DNA of 64,000 nucleotides from Rhodanobacter sp. (GCA_040371205.1 AP031382.1:923562-987561); one strand, 5' to 3'; shown: positions 48,570 through 57,625, numbered from the stretch's first letter. The notes: generated by a model from the sequence alone, not told the origin. Numbers and translations: made by a program.

Positions 48570-50423
48570 ATGACCAACCCTTTCAGCGCACCGCATACGC
48601 GTGCGGCGGTTCCGCTTGCGCCCTCGTTGGACCCGACCTTGGCCGCGGCGCATCTGCCACGTCGCTTCCGGCCACTCGGCCGCCGCGTCGTTGGCATCTC
48701 GCTCGCCGCGATGGTGCTGGGCGCTGCCGTGGCCGTGGTGGCCAAGTGGCTCACGATGCTGATCGGGATCATCACCAATCTCGCGTTCTATGGCCGCTGG
48801 GACACCTCGCTGAGCAGCCCGGCCGGCCATCACCTCGGCGCGTGGGTGATCGTGGTGCCGGTGATCGGCGGCCTGATCGTCGGTGTCATGGCCCGGTGGG
48901 GCTCGCACGCGATTCGCGGCCATGGCATTCCCGAGGCGATGGAGCAGATCCTGCTCAATGAGAGCCGCATCCCGCCACGCATGACCTGGCTCAAGCCGGT
49001 GTCCTCGGCGGTGGCAATCGGCACCGGCGGACCGTTCGGTGCGGAGGGCCCGATCATCGCCACAGGCGGTGCGCTTGGCTCGCTGCTCGGCCAGCTCGCG
49101 CATGTCACCGCCGACGAGCGCAAGACGCTGCTCGCCGCCGGCGCGGCAGCAGGCATGGCCGCGGTGTTCGCCGCCCCTGTATCGGCGGTGCTGCTGTCGA
49201 TCGAACTGCTCCTGTTCGAGCGTCGCGCCCGCTCGCTGATCCCGGTGGCGCTGGCGGCGGTCGTCGGCACCGGCGTGCGCTTCATGTTGGAAGGCAACGC
49301 CCCCATGTTCCCGATGCCCGACGTGGCGGCGGCTGCACCGGGTGCATTGGCGGTCTACGTGTTGCTGGGCGTATTGATCGGCGTGGTGAGCGTGGGCATC
49401 ACCAAGCTTTGCTACGGCATCGAGGATGCCTTCGAAAAGCTGCCGATCCACTGGATGTGGTGGCCGGCGTTGGGTGGACTCGTCGTCGGCGTCATCGGCT
49501 ACTTCCAACCGCTCACGCTCGGCGTGGGTTACGCCAACATCACGACTGCGATCAGCGGAACGCTGGGCCTTTCGGCGCTGTTGATGCTCTGCGTGGCCAA
49601 GCTCGCATCCTGGTCGATCGCGTTGGGCAGCGGCACGTCGGGCGGCACGCTGGCGCCGCTGTTCACCATCGGCAGCGCGCTAGGCGGTGCGATTGGTCTG
49701 CTGGTCGCCAGGGCCGTGCCGGTATTGCACGTCGATCCACGCATGGCGGCGCTGGTGTGCATGGCGGCGATCTTTGCCGGCGCCTCGCGTGCCTTCCTGA
49801 CCTCGGTGGTGTTTGCCCTCGAGACCACGCTGCAGCCGCACGGCCTGTTGCCGCTGCTGGGGACATGTACGGCGTCCTATCTGGTATCGGGCCTGATGAT
49901 GCGCAACACCATCATGACCGAGAAGATTGTGCGCCGCGGTGTGCGAGTGCCGTCCGACTACAGCGCCGATCCGCTGGAGCGCATCACGGTTAGCGAGGCA
50001 TGCACGCGCGAAGTGGTTTCGCTGCGTGTCGATCAAACCATGGGTGAGCTGCGTGGGTGGTTAGCCCGTGGTGAGGATGTGTCGCGCCATCAAGGCTTTC
50101 CGGTGGTCGACGGGGAAGGGCGCCCTACGGGAGTGCTGACCCGGCGCGACTTGTTCGACATGGCCCTGCCGGACACGGCGACCATTGGTAGTCTTGTCAC
50201 GCGTCCGCCGCTGGCGGTACGCGAGGACCATAGCCTGCGGGAAGCGGCCGATCACATGGTGGCTGCCGATGTCGGCAGGCTGATCGTGCTTGAAGCGGGC
50301 GATTCGACACGGATGACCGGCTTCCTGACGCGAGGGGATCTGCTCAGGGCACACGGCCGGCGTCTTCGTGAAGCGCATGAGCGGAGCCGGCACCTGCATC
50401 GCGGCGATATTTCTTGGCACTGA
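48570..50423 (+). CDS. ClC-type chloride channel/antiporter with CBS domains
   Basis: 617 residues: an 18-helix ClC membrane domain followed by a C-terminal CBS pair (ITVSEACTREVVSLRVD..., IGSLVTRPPLAVREDHSLREAA). Pore motifs: GHGIPEAMEQ (E. coli ClcA GSGIPEIEG), GAEGPIIATGG (ClcA GREGPTVQIGG; the gating Glu is kept, the preceding Arg is Ala) and GSGTSGGTLAPLFTIG. Presumably chloride/proton exchange in the inner membrane, gated or tuned by adenine nucleotide at the CBS pair. The start ATG at 48570 has a weak ribosome-binding site; in-frame TTG/ATG codons upstream lie in the decayed spacer. Confidence 0.9.
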   Translation: MTNPFSAPHTRAAVPLAPSLDPTLAAAHLPRRFRPLGRRVVGISLAAMVLGAAVAVVAKWLTMLIGIITNLAFYGRWDTSLSSPAGHHLGAWVIVVPVIGGLIVGVMARWGSHAIRGHGIPEAMEQILLNESRIPPRMTWLKPVSSAVAIGTGGPFGAEGPIIATGGALGSLLGQLAHVTADERKTLLAAGAAAGMAAVFAAPVSAVLLSIELLLFERRARSLIPVALAAVVGTGVRFMLEGNAPMFPMPDVAAAAPGALAVYVLLGVLIGVVSVGITKLCYGIEDAFEKLPIHWMWWPALGGLVVGVIGYFQPLTLGVGYANITTAISGTLGLSALLMLCVAKLASWSIALGSGTSGGTLAPLFTIGSALGGAIGLLVARAVPVLHVDPRMAALVCMAAIFAGASRAFLTSVVFALETTLQPHGLLPLLGTCTASYLVSGLMMRNTIMTEKIVRRGVRVPSDYSADPLERITVSEACTREVVSLRVDQTMGELRGWLARGEDVSRHQGFPVVDGEGRPTGVLTRRDLFDMALPDTATIGSLVTRPPLAVREDHSLREAADHMVAADVGRLIVLEAGDSTRMTGFLTRGDLLRAHGRRLREAHERSRHLHRGDISWH

Positions 50424-50526
50424 TCGGAGCCGGGGCGGCTTTTCGAAGCGAACCCATGCAGCCTGGGCGGCTGGCGCTACTATTCAGGCAGCGCCATCGT
50501 TTGTCTCACGATCCAGGAATGATTGA

Positions 50527-50688
50527 ATGACCACCAACGACCGACCGGCAGGCGTCGATCAGCCGCATCACGGCAGCCACATGCCCAAGCCTGCACCGTG
50601 CGACCTGGATGGCGAGGCCATCGACTGCGCCGAGGAGCTGGCGCGCGAAGAGGCGCTGCGCGGGTCGACGCTTCGCACGCCGCGCTGA
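50527..50688 (+). CDS. Small hypothetical protein, 53 residues
   Basis: ATG at 50527 with AGGA 9 nt upstream opens a 53-codon frame, MTTNDRPAGVDQPHH..., with an acidic helix-like centre (CDLDGEAIDCAEELAREEAL) and a short Arg-rich end. Codon use is GC3-rich like real genes here. No signal peptide or membrane segment, no family recognised. It is alone between clc and the chemoreceptor. Confidence 0.4.
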   Translation: MTTNDRPAGVDQPHHGSHMPKPAPCDLDGEAIDCAEELAREEALRGSTLRTPR

Positions 50689-50931
50689 CGGGCATCGCGC
50701 ACGGGAGCGGATACCTCCGCCGGTGCGACAGCGCATGAAGCCAGCACAGCCCTCGATACTGTTGGGCTGCGCGGCATGGTTCGGTATCCGCCAGGCCCTT
50801 TGGGCAAGCCGCGCCATCCCCGAAGACGCGTCTCGATGCCGCTTTCTCGTGGCCGCGCGGATGGCGCACGATCAACGGCAAGCCGCGCCAAGGCATGACG
50901 CCGATGGCTGCGTTGCCTTGCCATCGCCGGC
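50689..50931. other. Spacer without recognisable feature
   Basis: 243 bp between the 53-residue ORF and the chemoreceptor stop. I see only a weak CAGCCC/GGGCTG hairpin near 50750 and no convincing gene, promoter or terminator. Confidence 0.5.
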
Positions 50932-52560
50932 TCAGGCGGCTGCCGACAGCTCGGTGCCGTCGTCCGTGTCCTCGTCGCTGTCGCTGTCGTCCAGCTTGAA
51001 GAAAGCCACGCTGCGCACCAGCGATCCGGCGCGCGACTGCACCGCTTCGGCGGCGGCGGCGGCCTCTTCCACCAGTGCGGCGTTGCTCTGCGTCACTTCG
51101 TCCATCTGGCGCACGGCCTGGTTGACCTGCTGGATGCCGGCCGCCTGTTCCTGGCTTTGCCTGGCGATGGAGCCGATGGTGTCGACGACGTGCTCCACGC
51201 TTCCCAGCAGCTTGCCGACCATGGACTCGGCATGGCCGATCCTTTCCGTACTGCCGGCTATGATGGATATCGACTCCTCGATCAGCGAGCGGATCTGGTC
51301 GGATGCCGCGCGCGAGCTGCGCGCAAGCGATTGCACTTCCGAGGCCACCACGTTGAAGCCCTTGCCGGCCGCGCCGGCGTGGGCCGCCTCCACCGAGGCG
51401 TTGATTGCCAGGATCTGGGTCTGGCTGGCGATCCGCGCCATGGTCCCGGTGATCTCGTTGATGCGGCCGGAAACCTCCTGCACGCGTTTCATGGCCTGAA
51501 CTGCCTCGCCCATGGCGGCACCGCTCTCGCGGGCCACGTCGGAGGCTCCGGCGGCCAATTGGGCGGCATGCTGCGCCCGCGAGGCGTTCGTGTTCACGCT
51601 CTCGGTGAACTCCTGCATCGAGGCCGCGGTTTCTTCCAGCGCCGCGGCCTGTTGGCTGGTGCGCGAGGAAAGGTCGTGGTTGCCGCTGGCGATCTGGTGG
51701 GTGGAAGAGGAGATTTCGTTGGATCCCTTGCGGATCGTGCCGACGACCTGCAGCAGCTGGCGGTTCATGCGGTCCAGCGCGGCCAGCAACTGGCCGGTTT
51801 CGTCCCGGCTGGCAGCTTCGATGCGCATGCGCAGATCGCCGTCGGCCACGGCTTCGGCCACCTTCACCGCCCGCTGGATCGGCATGGTGATGCTGTATGC
51901 CAGCAGCCAGATCAACAGCGCGCAGGCGACCAGGGCGCAGAGCACCACGGCCGCCAGCAGGTGCCAGGCGCCAAGGTAGGCACGCTCGCTCTCCGCTTCG
52001 ATGCTGCGGCCGTCGGCGGCGGCCTTGTCCTTCATGCCCGCCACCAGCGCGTCGATGGCATTGGTGGGCGGACGATCCATGCCGGCCACCAGCGAGTCCA
52101 CCACGTGGGTGGTTTCGGGTTTCTTGCCGTCGTATTTCAGCAGCGCGGCGTCGTAGCGCTTCTGCAGTTCGGCGTGGGTGGCGAGTGCGGCATCGACGCC
52201 GCGGTTGTCCACACCCAGCGCGGTCATCTGCTGCTTCAGCGAGAGCAGGTCCTGATCCACGGCATGGCTGCGTTCGATGAACTCGTCGTGGTACTTCTTG
52301 AATGCAACCGGAGAGGCGCCGCGCAGCAGGGTGTCCTTCCAGTTCTGCACCTGCTTCTTGAAATCGACCTGGGCCACGCGCGCCGTGTCCACGGCGGCGG
52401 CAAAGGCGGTGGCGGTGCGGGTGGCGCGGATCTGCAGCTCGTGGGTGCGTTGCAGGCCCCGCCAGCCGCCGTAGCCGACCACGGCGGTGGCGAGCAGCAT
52501 GACGAGCCCGAGCAGGCCGAGACGCAGGGCAATGCGCAAGTCGCGCAACCGGAATGTCAT
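50932..52560 (-). CDS. Methyl-accepting chemotaxis protein
   Basis: 542-residue transmembrane chemoreceptor. TM1 is about residues 12-32 and a periplasmic four-helix-bundle-like sensor runs to TM2 (about 200-221), then HAMP (MPIQRAVKVAEAVADGDLRMRI) and a cytoplasmic signalling hairpin. The normally near-invariant tip differs: QTQILAINASVEAAHAGAAG instead of [20 protein letters not shown], including His for the conserved Arg. There is no C-terminal CheR/CheB pentapeptide; the tail is acidic (DDSDSDEDTDDG). No che genes are nearby. The start ATG at 52560 precedes the arginine-rich pre-TM1 segment. Confidence 0.93.
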   Translation of the reverse strand: MTFRLRDLRIALRLGLLGLVMLLATAVVGYGGWRGLQRTHELQIRATRTATAFAAAVDTARVAQVDFKKQVQNWKDTLLRGASPVAFKKYHDEFIERSHAVDQDLLSLKQQMTALGVDNRGVDAALATHAELQKRYDAALLKYDGKKPETTHVVDSLVAGMDRPPTNAIDALVAGMKDKAAADGRSIEAESERAYLGAWHLLAAVVLCALVACALLIWLLAYSITMPIQRAVKVAEAVADGDLRMRIEAASRDETGQLLAALDRMNRQLLQVVGTIRKGSNEISSSTHQIASGNHDLSSRTSQQAAALEETAASMQEFTESVNTNASRAQHAAQLAAGASDVARESGAAMGEAVQAMKRVQEVSGRINEITGTMARIASQTQILAINASVEAAHAGAAGKGFNVVASEVQSLARSSRAASDQIRSLIEESISIIAGSTERIGHAESMVGKLLGSVEHVVDTIGSIARQSQEQAAGIQQVNQAVRQMDEVTQSNAALVEEAAAAAEAVQSRAGSLVRSVAFFKLDDSDSDEDTDDGTELSAAA

Positions 52561-52665
52561 GGTCACACCTGGGCTGAGGGAGGATGCCGTGGTATCGGCA
52601 TGCCCAGGCGGCAGCTTGAATGCCATGCGGGGGTGTCCGGCGACACCCGGAGGCGACGCCGGGTG

Positions 52666-53898
52666 TCAGTACAGCACGCGGGTGCGCAGGGTTCCCTGGA
52701 TGGCCACCAGCTTGTCCTTCAGCGCGTTGGCCTGGGCTTCGTCGGCGGAGACGTCGATCACCACGTAACCCACTTCCGCGTCGGTCTGCAGGAACTGCGC
52801 GTCGATGTTGATGTTGCCGGCGGAGAACAGTTCGTTGATGCGCGACAGCACGCCGGGCACGTTGCGGTGGATGTGCAGCAGGCGGCGGCTGCGCGGGTGT
52901 TCCGGCAGCGACACCTCGGGGAAGTTCACCGCCGACAGGGTGGAGCCGTTGTCGCTGTAGCGCACCAGCTTGCTGGCCACCTCGATGCCGATGTTGTCCT
53001 GCGCCTCCAGCGTGCTGCCGCCGATGTGCGGGGTGAGGATCACGTTGTCCAGGCCGATCAGCGGCGACACGAACGGGTCGTCGTTGCCTTTCGGTTCCAC
53101 CGGAAACACGTCCACCGCGGCGCCGGCAAGGTGGCCTTTGCCCAGCGCCTCGGCCAGCGCGTCGATCGCCACCACGCTGCCGCGCGAGGCGTTGATCAGC
53201 ACCGCGCCCTGGCGCATCGCGGCGATCTCCTCCGCGCCGAACATCAGCTTGGTGGCCGGCGTTTCCGGCACGTGCAGGGTCACCACGTCGGAGCGCTGCA
53301 GCAGGTCGTGCAGGCTGGCGGCGGCCTGCGCGTTGCCCAGCGCCAGCTTGGTTTCCACGTCGTGGAAGATCACCCGCATGCCCAGGCTCTCGGCCAGCAC
53401 GCCCACCTGGGTGCCGATGTGGCCGTAGCCGATCACGCCCAGCACCTTGCCGCGCGCCTCGTAGCTGCCGGCGGCGGACTTGCTCCAGCCGCCGCGGTGG
53501 CATTGCGCGTTGCGCTGCGGGATGCCGCGCAACAGCATGATGGCCTCGGCGATCACCAGTTCGGCCACGCTGCGCGTGTTGGAATAGGGTGCGTTGAACA
53601 CCGGCACGCCGAGCCGTTCGGCCTCGCCGAGATCGACCTGGTTGGTGCCGATGCAGAAGCAGCCCGCTGCGATCAGCCGCTTCGCGTGGCGCAGCACCTG
53701 GGCGGTGAGCTGGGTGCGCGAGCGCAGGCCTACGATGTGCGCGTCGGCGATGCGTTCCAGCAACTGCGCTTCGGGCAGCGACTTCTCGTGGTATTCGATG
53801 TGGCTGTAGCCCGCGCGTTCGAAAACCTCGACCGCGGTGCGACTCACGCCCTCCAGCAGCAGAACCTTGATGTCTTGCCGGGGAAACGAGGTCTTCAT
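52666..53898 (-). CDS. serA: D-3-phosphoglycerate dehydrogenase
   Basis: First enzyme of serine synthesis: 3-phosphoglycerate to 3-phosphohydroxypyruvate; the reverse-type side reaction reduces 2-oxoglutarate to D-2-hydroxyglutarate. 410 residues, same as E. coli SerA. NAD-binding GVIGYGHIGTQVGVLAE, substrate/catalytic loop (INASRGSVV), catalytic His in LTPHIGGSTLEAQ, and a C-terminal ACT domain for serine inhibition (HIHRNVPGVLSRINELF). The start ATG at 53898 has GGAG upstream. Divergent from D-2-hydroxyglutarate dehydrogenase. Confidence 0.96.
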   Translation of the reverse strand: MKTSFPRQDIKVLLLEGVSRTAVEVFERAGYSHIEYHEKSLPEAQLLERIADAHIVGLRSRTQLTAQVLRHAKRLIAAGCFCIGTNQVDLGEAERLGVPVFNAPYSNTRSVAELVIAEAIMLLRGIPQRNAQCHRGGWSKSAAGSYEARGKVLGVIGYGHIGTQVGVLAESLGMRVIFHDVETKLALGNAQAAASLHDLLQRSDVVTLHVPETPATKLMFGAEEIAAMRQGAVLINASRGSVVAIDALAEALGKGHLAGAAVDVFPVEPKGNDDPFVSPLIGLDNVILTPHIGGSTLEAQDNIGIEVASKLVRYSDNGSTLSAVNFPEVSLPEHPRSRRLLHIHRNVPGVLSRINELFSAGNINIDAQFLQTDAEVGYVVIDVSADEAQANALKDKLVAIQGTLRTRVLY

Positions 53899-53958
53899 GG
53901 CGGCTCCAGCGCAAAAGGAACTGCTACTATGCCAGAATTGCGGCGACGCAGCACGAAA

Positions 53959-53978
53959 GCGTTTGGACGTCCAAACGC
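53959..53978. promoter_or_regulatory. Perfect 20-bp palindrome between serA and D2HGDH
   Basis: The core GTTTGGACGTCCAAAC extended by GC on both sides is fully self-complementary. It lies 61 bp upstream of serA and 30 bp upstream of the dehydrogenase ATG in the 109-bp divergent spacer, well placed as a shared operator. The central GACGTC recalls SAM/methionine-type operators (AGACGTCT) but the flanks differ. Confidence 0.6.
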
Positions 53979-54007
53979 CGCGCAAGGCATGAACCGACGG
54001 AGACCCC

Positions 54008-55396
54008 ATGAGCGACGCCCTGGACGATCTTGCCCGCCGCCTGCCCGGGCTGCGCCTGCTCACCGGGCCGGGCGACCTGGAACATTACGGCCGCGACTGG
54101 ACACGGCGCTGGGCGCCTGCGCCGCTGGCCGTTGCGCTGCCGGCCTCGGCGGAAGAGGTGCAGGGCGTCGTGCGCTGGGCCAACGAACACGGCATCGCCG
54201 TGGTGCCTTCGGGTGGCCGCACGGGTTTGTCCGGCGGCGCGGTGGCGGCCAACGGCGAGCTGGTGCTCAGCCTCGAACGCATGAACCGGGCGCTGGGCTT
54301 CGATGCCGCCGACCGCACGCTCACCGTGCAGCCGGGCATGCCGCTGGAGGCGGTGCAGGCGGCGGCGCGCGAGCACGGGCTGATCTACCCGGTGGATTTC
54401 GCCGCGCGCGGCTCGTGCTCCATCGGCGGCAACATCGCCACCAATGCCGGCGGCATCCGGGTGATCCGCTACGGCAACACCCGCGAATGGATCGCCGGGC
54501 TCAAGGTGGTGGCCGGCAACGGCGAGTTGCTCGACCTCAACCGTGCGCTGGTGAAGAACTCCAGCGGCTACGACTTCCGCCAGCTGATGATCGGCTCGGA
54601 AGGCACGCTGGGCATCGTGGTGGAAGCCACGCTCCGGCTCACCGACCCGCCGCCCGCCGCGCAGACCATGCTGCTGGCCTTGCCGGACATGGACGCGGTG
54701 CTGGCCGTGTTCGGCCTGTTCCGCGCCAAACTCTCGCTGCAGGCCTTCGAGTTCTTCACCGACTTGGCGCTTAAGCACGTGCTGGCGCACGGTGCGCAGC
54801 GCGCGCTGGACGGCGAGCACCCGTACTACGTGGTCACCGAGTTCGACGCGCCGGACGAGGCCGCGCAGGACGCCGCACTGGCGGTGCTGGGCGAGGGCAT
54901 GGAGCAGGGCTGGATCGTCGACGGCACCATCGCGCAGAGCGAGGCGCAGGCCGCCGCGCTGTGGCGGTTGCGCGAAGGCATCACCGAGAGCCTGGCGCCG
55001 CACAAGCCGTACAAGAACGACGTTTCCGTGCGCATCGGCGCGGTGCCGGCCTTCCTGCACGCGATGCAGGCGTTGCTGGCGCGCGAGTATCCGCACATCG
55101 AGGTGGTGTGGTTCGGCCACATCGGCGACGGCAACCTGCACATCAACGTGCTCAAGCCTGCCGGCATGGCGGATGCGGATTTCATCGCGCAGTGCGAGCA
55201 CGTCACCAAGCTGCTGGCCGCCACGCTCAAGGAACACGGCGGCAGCATCTCGGCCGAGCACGGCATCGGCCTGGTCAAGAAGCTCTACCTCGACAGCACG
55301 CGCAGCGCGGCGGAGATCGCGCTCATGCGCGGCGTGCGCAAGGTGTTCGATCCCAACGGCATCCTCAATCCGGGCAAGCTGTTCGGAGCGGAGTGA
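54008..55396 (+). CDS. FAD-linked D-2-hydroxyglutarate dehydrogenase
   Basis: 462-residue FAD-binding oxidase (FAD_binding_4 plus FAD-oxidase_C). FAD-binding region VVPSGGRTGLSGGAV and CSIGGNIATNAGG; metal-binding HIGDGNLHINV and EHGIG near the C-terminus, as in D2HGDH and D-lactate dehydrogenases. Beside serA the D2HGDH reading is favoured: in Pseudomonas this enzyme removes the D-2-hydroxyglutarate made by SerA and so drives serine synthesis. The start ATG has GGAG 9 nt upstream. Glycolate oxidase GlcD-type is the alternative. Confidence 0.85.
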   Translation: MSDALDDLARRLPGLRLLTGPGDLEHYGRDWTRRWAPAPLAVALPASAEEVQGVVRWANEHGIAVVPSGGRTGLSGGAVAANGELVLSLERMNRALGFDAADRTLTVQPGMPLEAVQAAAREHGLIYPVDFAARGSCSIGGNIATNAGGIRVIRYGNTREWIAGLKVVAGNGELLDLNRALVKNSSGYDFRQLMIGSEGTLGIVVEATLRLTDPPPAAQTMLLALPDMDAVLAVFGLFRAKLSLQAFEFFTDLALKHVLAHGAQRALDGEHPYYVVTEFDAPDEAAQDAALAVLGEGMEQGWIVDGTIAQSEAQAAALWRLREGITESLAPHKPYKNDVSVRIGAVPAFLHAMQALLAREYPHIEVVWFGHIGDGNLHINVLKPAGMADADFIAQCEHVTKLLAATLKEHGGSISAEHGIGLVKKLYLDSTRSAAEIALMRGVRKVFDPNGILNPGKLFGAE

Positions 55397-56407
55397 TCAG
55401 GGCTGCAGCGACGCGCTCATGGTGCGTGCGAGATCGGCGAACAGCGCATCGCGTTCGGCCTTCGTGGCGTTCGAGTCCGTGAGAAAGGCGGCCACGATCG
55501 CGCGGCGGCCGTCGGGCCAGGTCAGGATGCCGATGTCGTTGTAGGCGGCGGTGAGTCCGTCCAGCGTGTAGGAGGTGCCGCATTTGTCGGCCAGTCGCAC
55601 ACCGTGCGGCAGGCCGCGCCGCAGGCGGCTCGGTTGCGTCTGGGCACGCATCAGCGCGAGCAGGGCGTGCGTCGACGATGGCGAGAGCAGGTCGCCGCGT
55701 TGCAGCTTCTGCAGGAAGTCCGCAGCAGCATCCGGTGTGCTGCGATTGCGCGGATCGGCGAGATAGGCGCGATAGCCGCGCTGCAGGCGCCGTTCCTGCG
55801 CTTGCGCCGACTCGTTCGCCGGCGGTTGTTGGCCCGGCGCCAGTTGTTCGAATACATGCTCGACGCCGGCCTCGCCCATGTCCACGCGCATGCCGTCGAT
55901 GCCGTGCGCGCGCAGGAAGGCGGTGACGTCGCGCGGCGGGACGAGCTTCAGCAATGCATCGACGGCGGTGTTGTCGCTGTCGCTGACGGCCGCCGCAAGC
56001 AGCTGCCGCACGGTGAAGGTCATCCGTTCGCCGCGGAAGTGCGTGCCGATGGACGGTACGGCGGATCCGCCGACGAGATCCGCCCGCGTGAGCGTGACGG
56101 TCTTGTCCATCGACAGCGCACCTTGGTCGATTTGCGCGAACACCGCGGCGGCCACCGGCGCCTTGAACACGCTCATCATCGGATAGGCGCGGTCGGCATG
56201 GACGCGCCAGCGTTCACCGTTCTGCGGGTCGAGCACGGCGATGCCGAGCGTGCCGGGCTGCGCGCGGCTGGCCAGGGTTTCGAGTTCTCGCTGCAGTGCG
56301 GCGTGGTTCGTGCGAAAGGCCGGCGGTTGCGACGCCATCAGCGGCGCCGATACGGCGACGACGATCAGGGCCAGCCATCGTGATGCGTATGTGCGGGTGG
56401 CGCGCAT
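55397..56407 (-). CDS. Class A beta-lactamase with KCG in place of KTG
   Basis: 336 residues: signal peptide ending about residue 26 (VVAVSAPLMASQ), then a serine beta-lactamase fold. Catalytic SVFK (Ser70-x-x-Lys73), the SDN triad (AAVSDSDNTAV), and a Glu in PPANESAQ that aligns with Glu166 of PER-type enzymes, which share the NE-x-Q arrangement. The third box is KCG (LADKCGTSYT) where KTG or KSG is the rule. Overall organisation (PNDLGI-like YNDIGILTWPDGR) is of the A2/PER-like branch. It ends exactly abutting the dehydrogenase stop (convergent). No ampR-like regulator is adjacent. Whether it hydrolyses beta-lactams is uncertain. Confidence 0.88.
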   Translation of the reverse strand: MRATRTYASRWLALIVVAVSAPLMASQPPAFRTNHAALQRELETLASRAQPGTLGIAVLDPQNGERWRVHADRAYPMMSVFKAPVAAAVFAQIDQGALSMDKTVTLTRADLVGGSAVPSIGTHFRGERMTFTVRQLLAAAVSDSDNTAVDALLKLVPPRDVTAFLRAHGIDGMRVDMGEAGVEHVFEQLAPGQQPPANESAQAQERRLQRGYRAYLADPRNRSTPDAAADFLQKLQRGDLLSPSSTHALLALMRAQTQPSRLRRGLPHGVRLADKCGTSYTLDGLTAAYNDIGILTWPDGRRAIVAAFLTDSNATKAERDALFADLARTMSASLQP

Positions 56408-56665
56408 GCGTGTTCCAGGTCGGAGGAGAAGAGTGCACAGTGTTGGGTGCGCGCAGGGCGAAACCGTGGCAAACCGGTGGCTGGGCGAGGCCGTCGTGTT
56501 AGCCTTTTCGACAGTTTGCGAACCTTTCGGATCGCGGGAGTCAGGCGTGCGGCCATTCGTGGTCGTGCTCTGGCGGCATCTTTGCGATTCTGCCTGATCG
56601 CGGGAACCGAACGGGCGGTCGTCCATGGCCGCACTTTTCATCTTCACTTCAAGCCGGAAACGACC

Positions 56666-57625
56666 ATGACACAGGAGCGTCGCGCGCTGTACCCCGAAAT
56701 CGAACCCTTCGACCGCGGCATGCTGAAGGTTTCGGAACTGCACACGCTGTACTACGAGCAGAGCGGCAACCCGGATGGCAAGCCGGTGGTGTTCCTGCAC
56801 GGCGGGCCGGGCGGCGGTACCAATCCCAAGTGCCGGCGTTTCTTCGATCCGGCGGTGTACCGCATCGTGCTGTTCGACCAGCGCGGCTGCGGCCAGTCCA
56901 CGCCGCACGCGGAACTGCGCGAAAACACCACCTGGGACCTGGTCGCCGACATCGAGCGCGTGCGCGGGCATCTCGGCATAGCCCGCTGGCAGGTATTCGG
57001 CGGCTCGTGGGGTTCCACGCTGGCGTTGGCGTATGCGCAGACGCATCCGGACAAGGTCACCGAGCTGGTGTTGCGCGGCATCTTCATGCTGCGCCGCTGG
57101 GAATTGGAATGGTTCTACCAGAAGGGCTGCGACGCGCTGTACCCGGATGCGTGGGAGACCTATCTCGCGGCGATCCCCGAAGTGGAGCGCGGCGACCTGA
57201 TGAGCGCCTACCACCGCCGCCTCACCAGCGACGATCCCGCGGTGCGCGTGGCCGCGGCGCGGGCGTGGTCGGTGTGGGAGGGTTCCACCAGCTACCTGCT
57301 GCAGGACACGGCCAGCATCGGCGCGCACGACGAGGACGGATTCGCGCTGGCTTTCGCGCGCATCGAATGCCACTACTTCGTCAACGGCGGCTTCTTCGCG
57401 CACGACGACCAGCTGCTGCGCAACGTGGACCGCATTCGCAGGATCCCCGCCGTGATCGTGCAGGGACGCTACGACGTGGTCTGCCCGATGCGCAGCGCCT
57501 GGGACCTGCATCGCGCGTGGCCGGAGGCGGATCTGCGCATCGTGGCGGACGCCGGCCACTCGGCGTTCGAGCCGGGCAACGCCCACGAGTTGATCGAGGC
57601 GACGGACCGCTTCGGTCGCGTTTGA
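56666..57625 (+). CDS. pip: Proline iminopeptidase
   Basis: Alpha/beta-hydrolase (peptidase S33) that removes N-terminal proline. 319 residues. Family motifs: oxyanion FLHGGPGGG, DQRGCGQSTPH, nucleophile elbow GGSWGS, catalytic Asp in QGRYDVVCP and His in DAGHSAFEP. The start ATG at 56666 gives the standard MTQERRALYPEIEPF; the frame stays open upstream but those codons do not look coding. Confidence 0.95.
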   Translation: MTQERRALYPEIEPFDRGMLKVSELHTLYYEQSGNPDGKPVVFLHGGPGGGTNPKCRRFFDPAVYRIVLFDQRGCGQSTPHAELRENTTWDLVADIERVRGHLGIARWQVFGGSWGSTLALAYAQTHPDKVTELVLRGIFMLRRWELEWFYQKGCDALYPDAWETYLAAIPEVERGDLMSAYHRRLTSDDPAVRVAAARAWSVWEGSTSYLLQDTASIGAHDEDGFALAFARIECHYFVNGGFFAHDDQLLRNVDRIRRIPAVIVQGRYDVVCPMRSAWDLHRAWPEADLRIVADAGHSAFEPGNAHELIEATDRFGRV

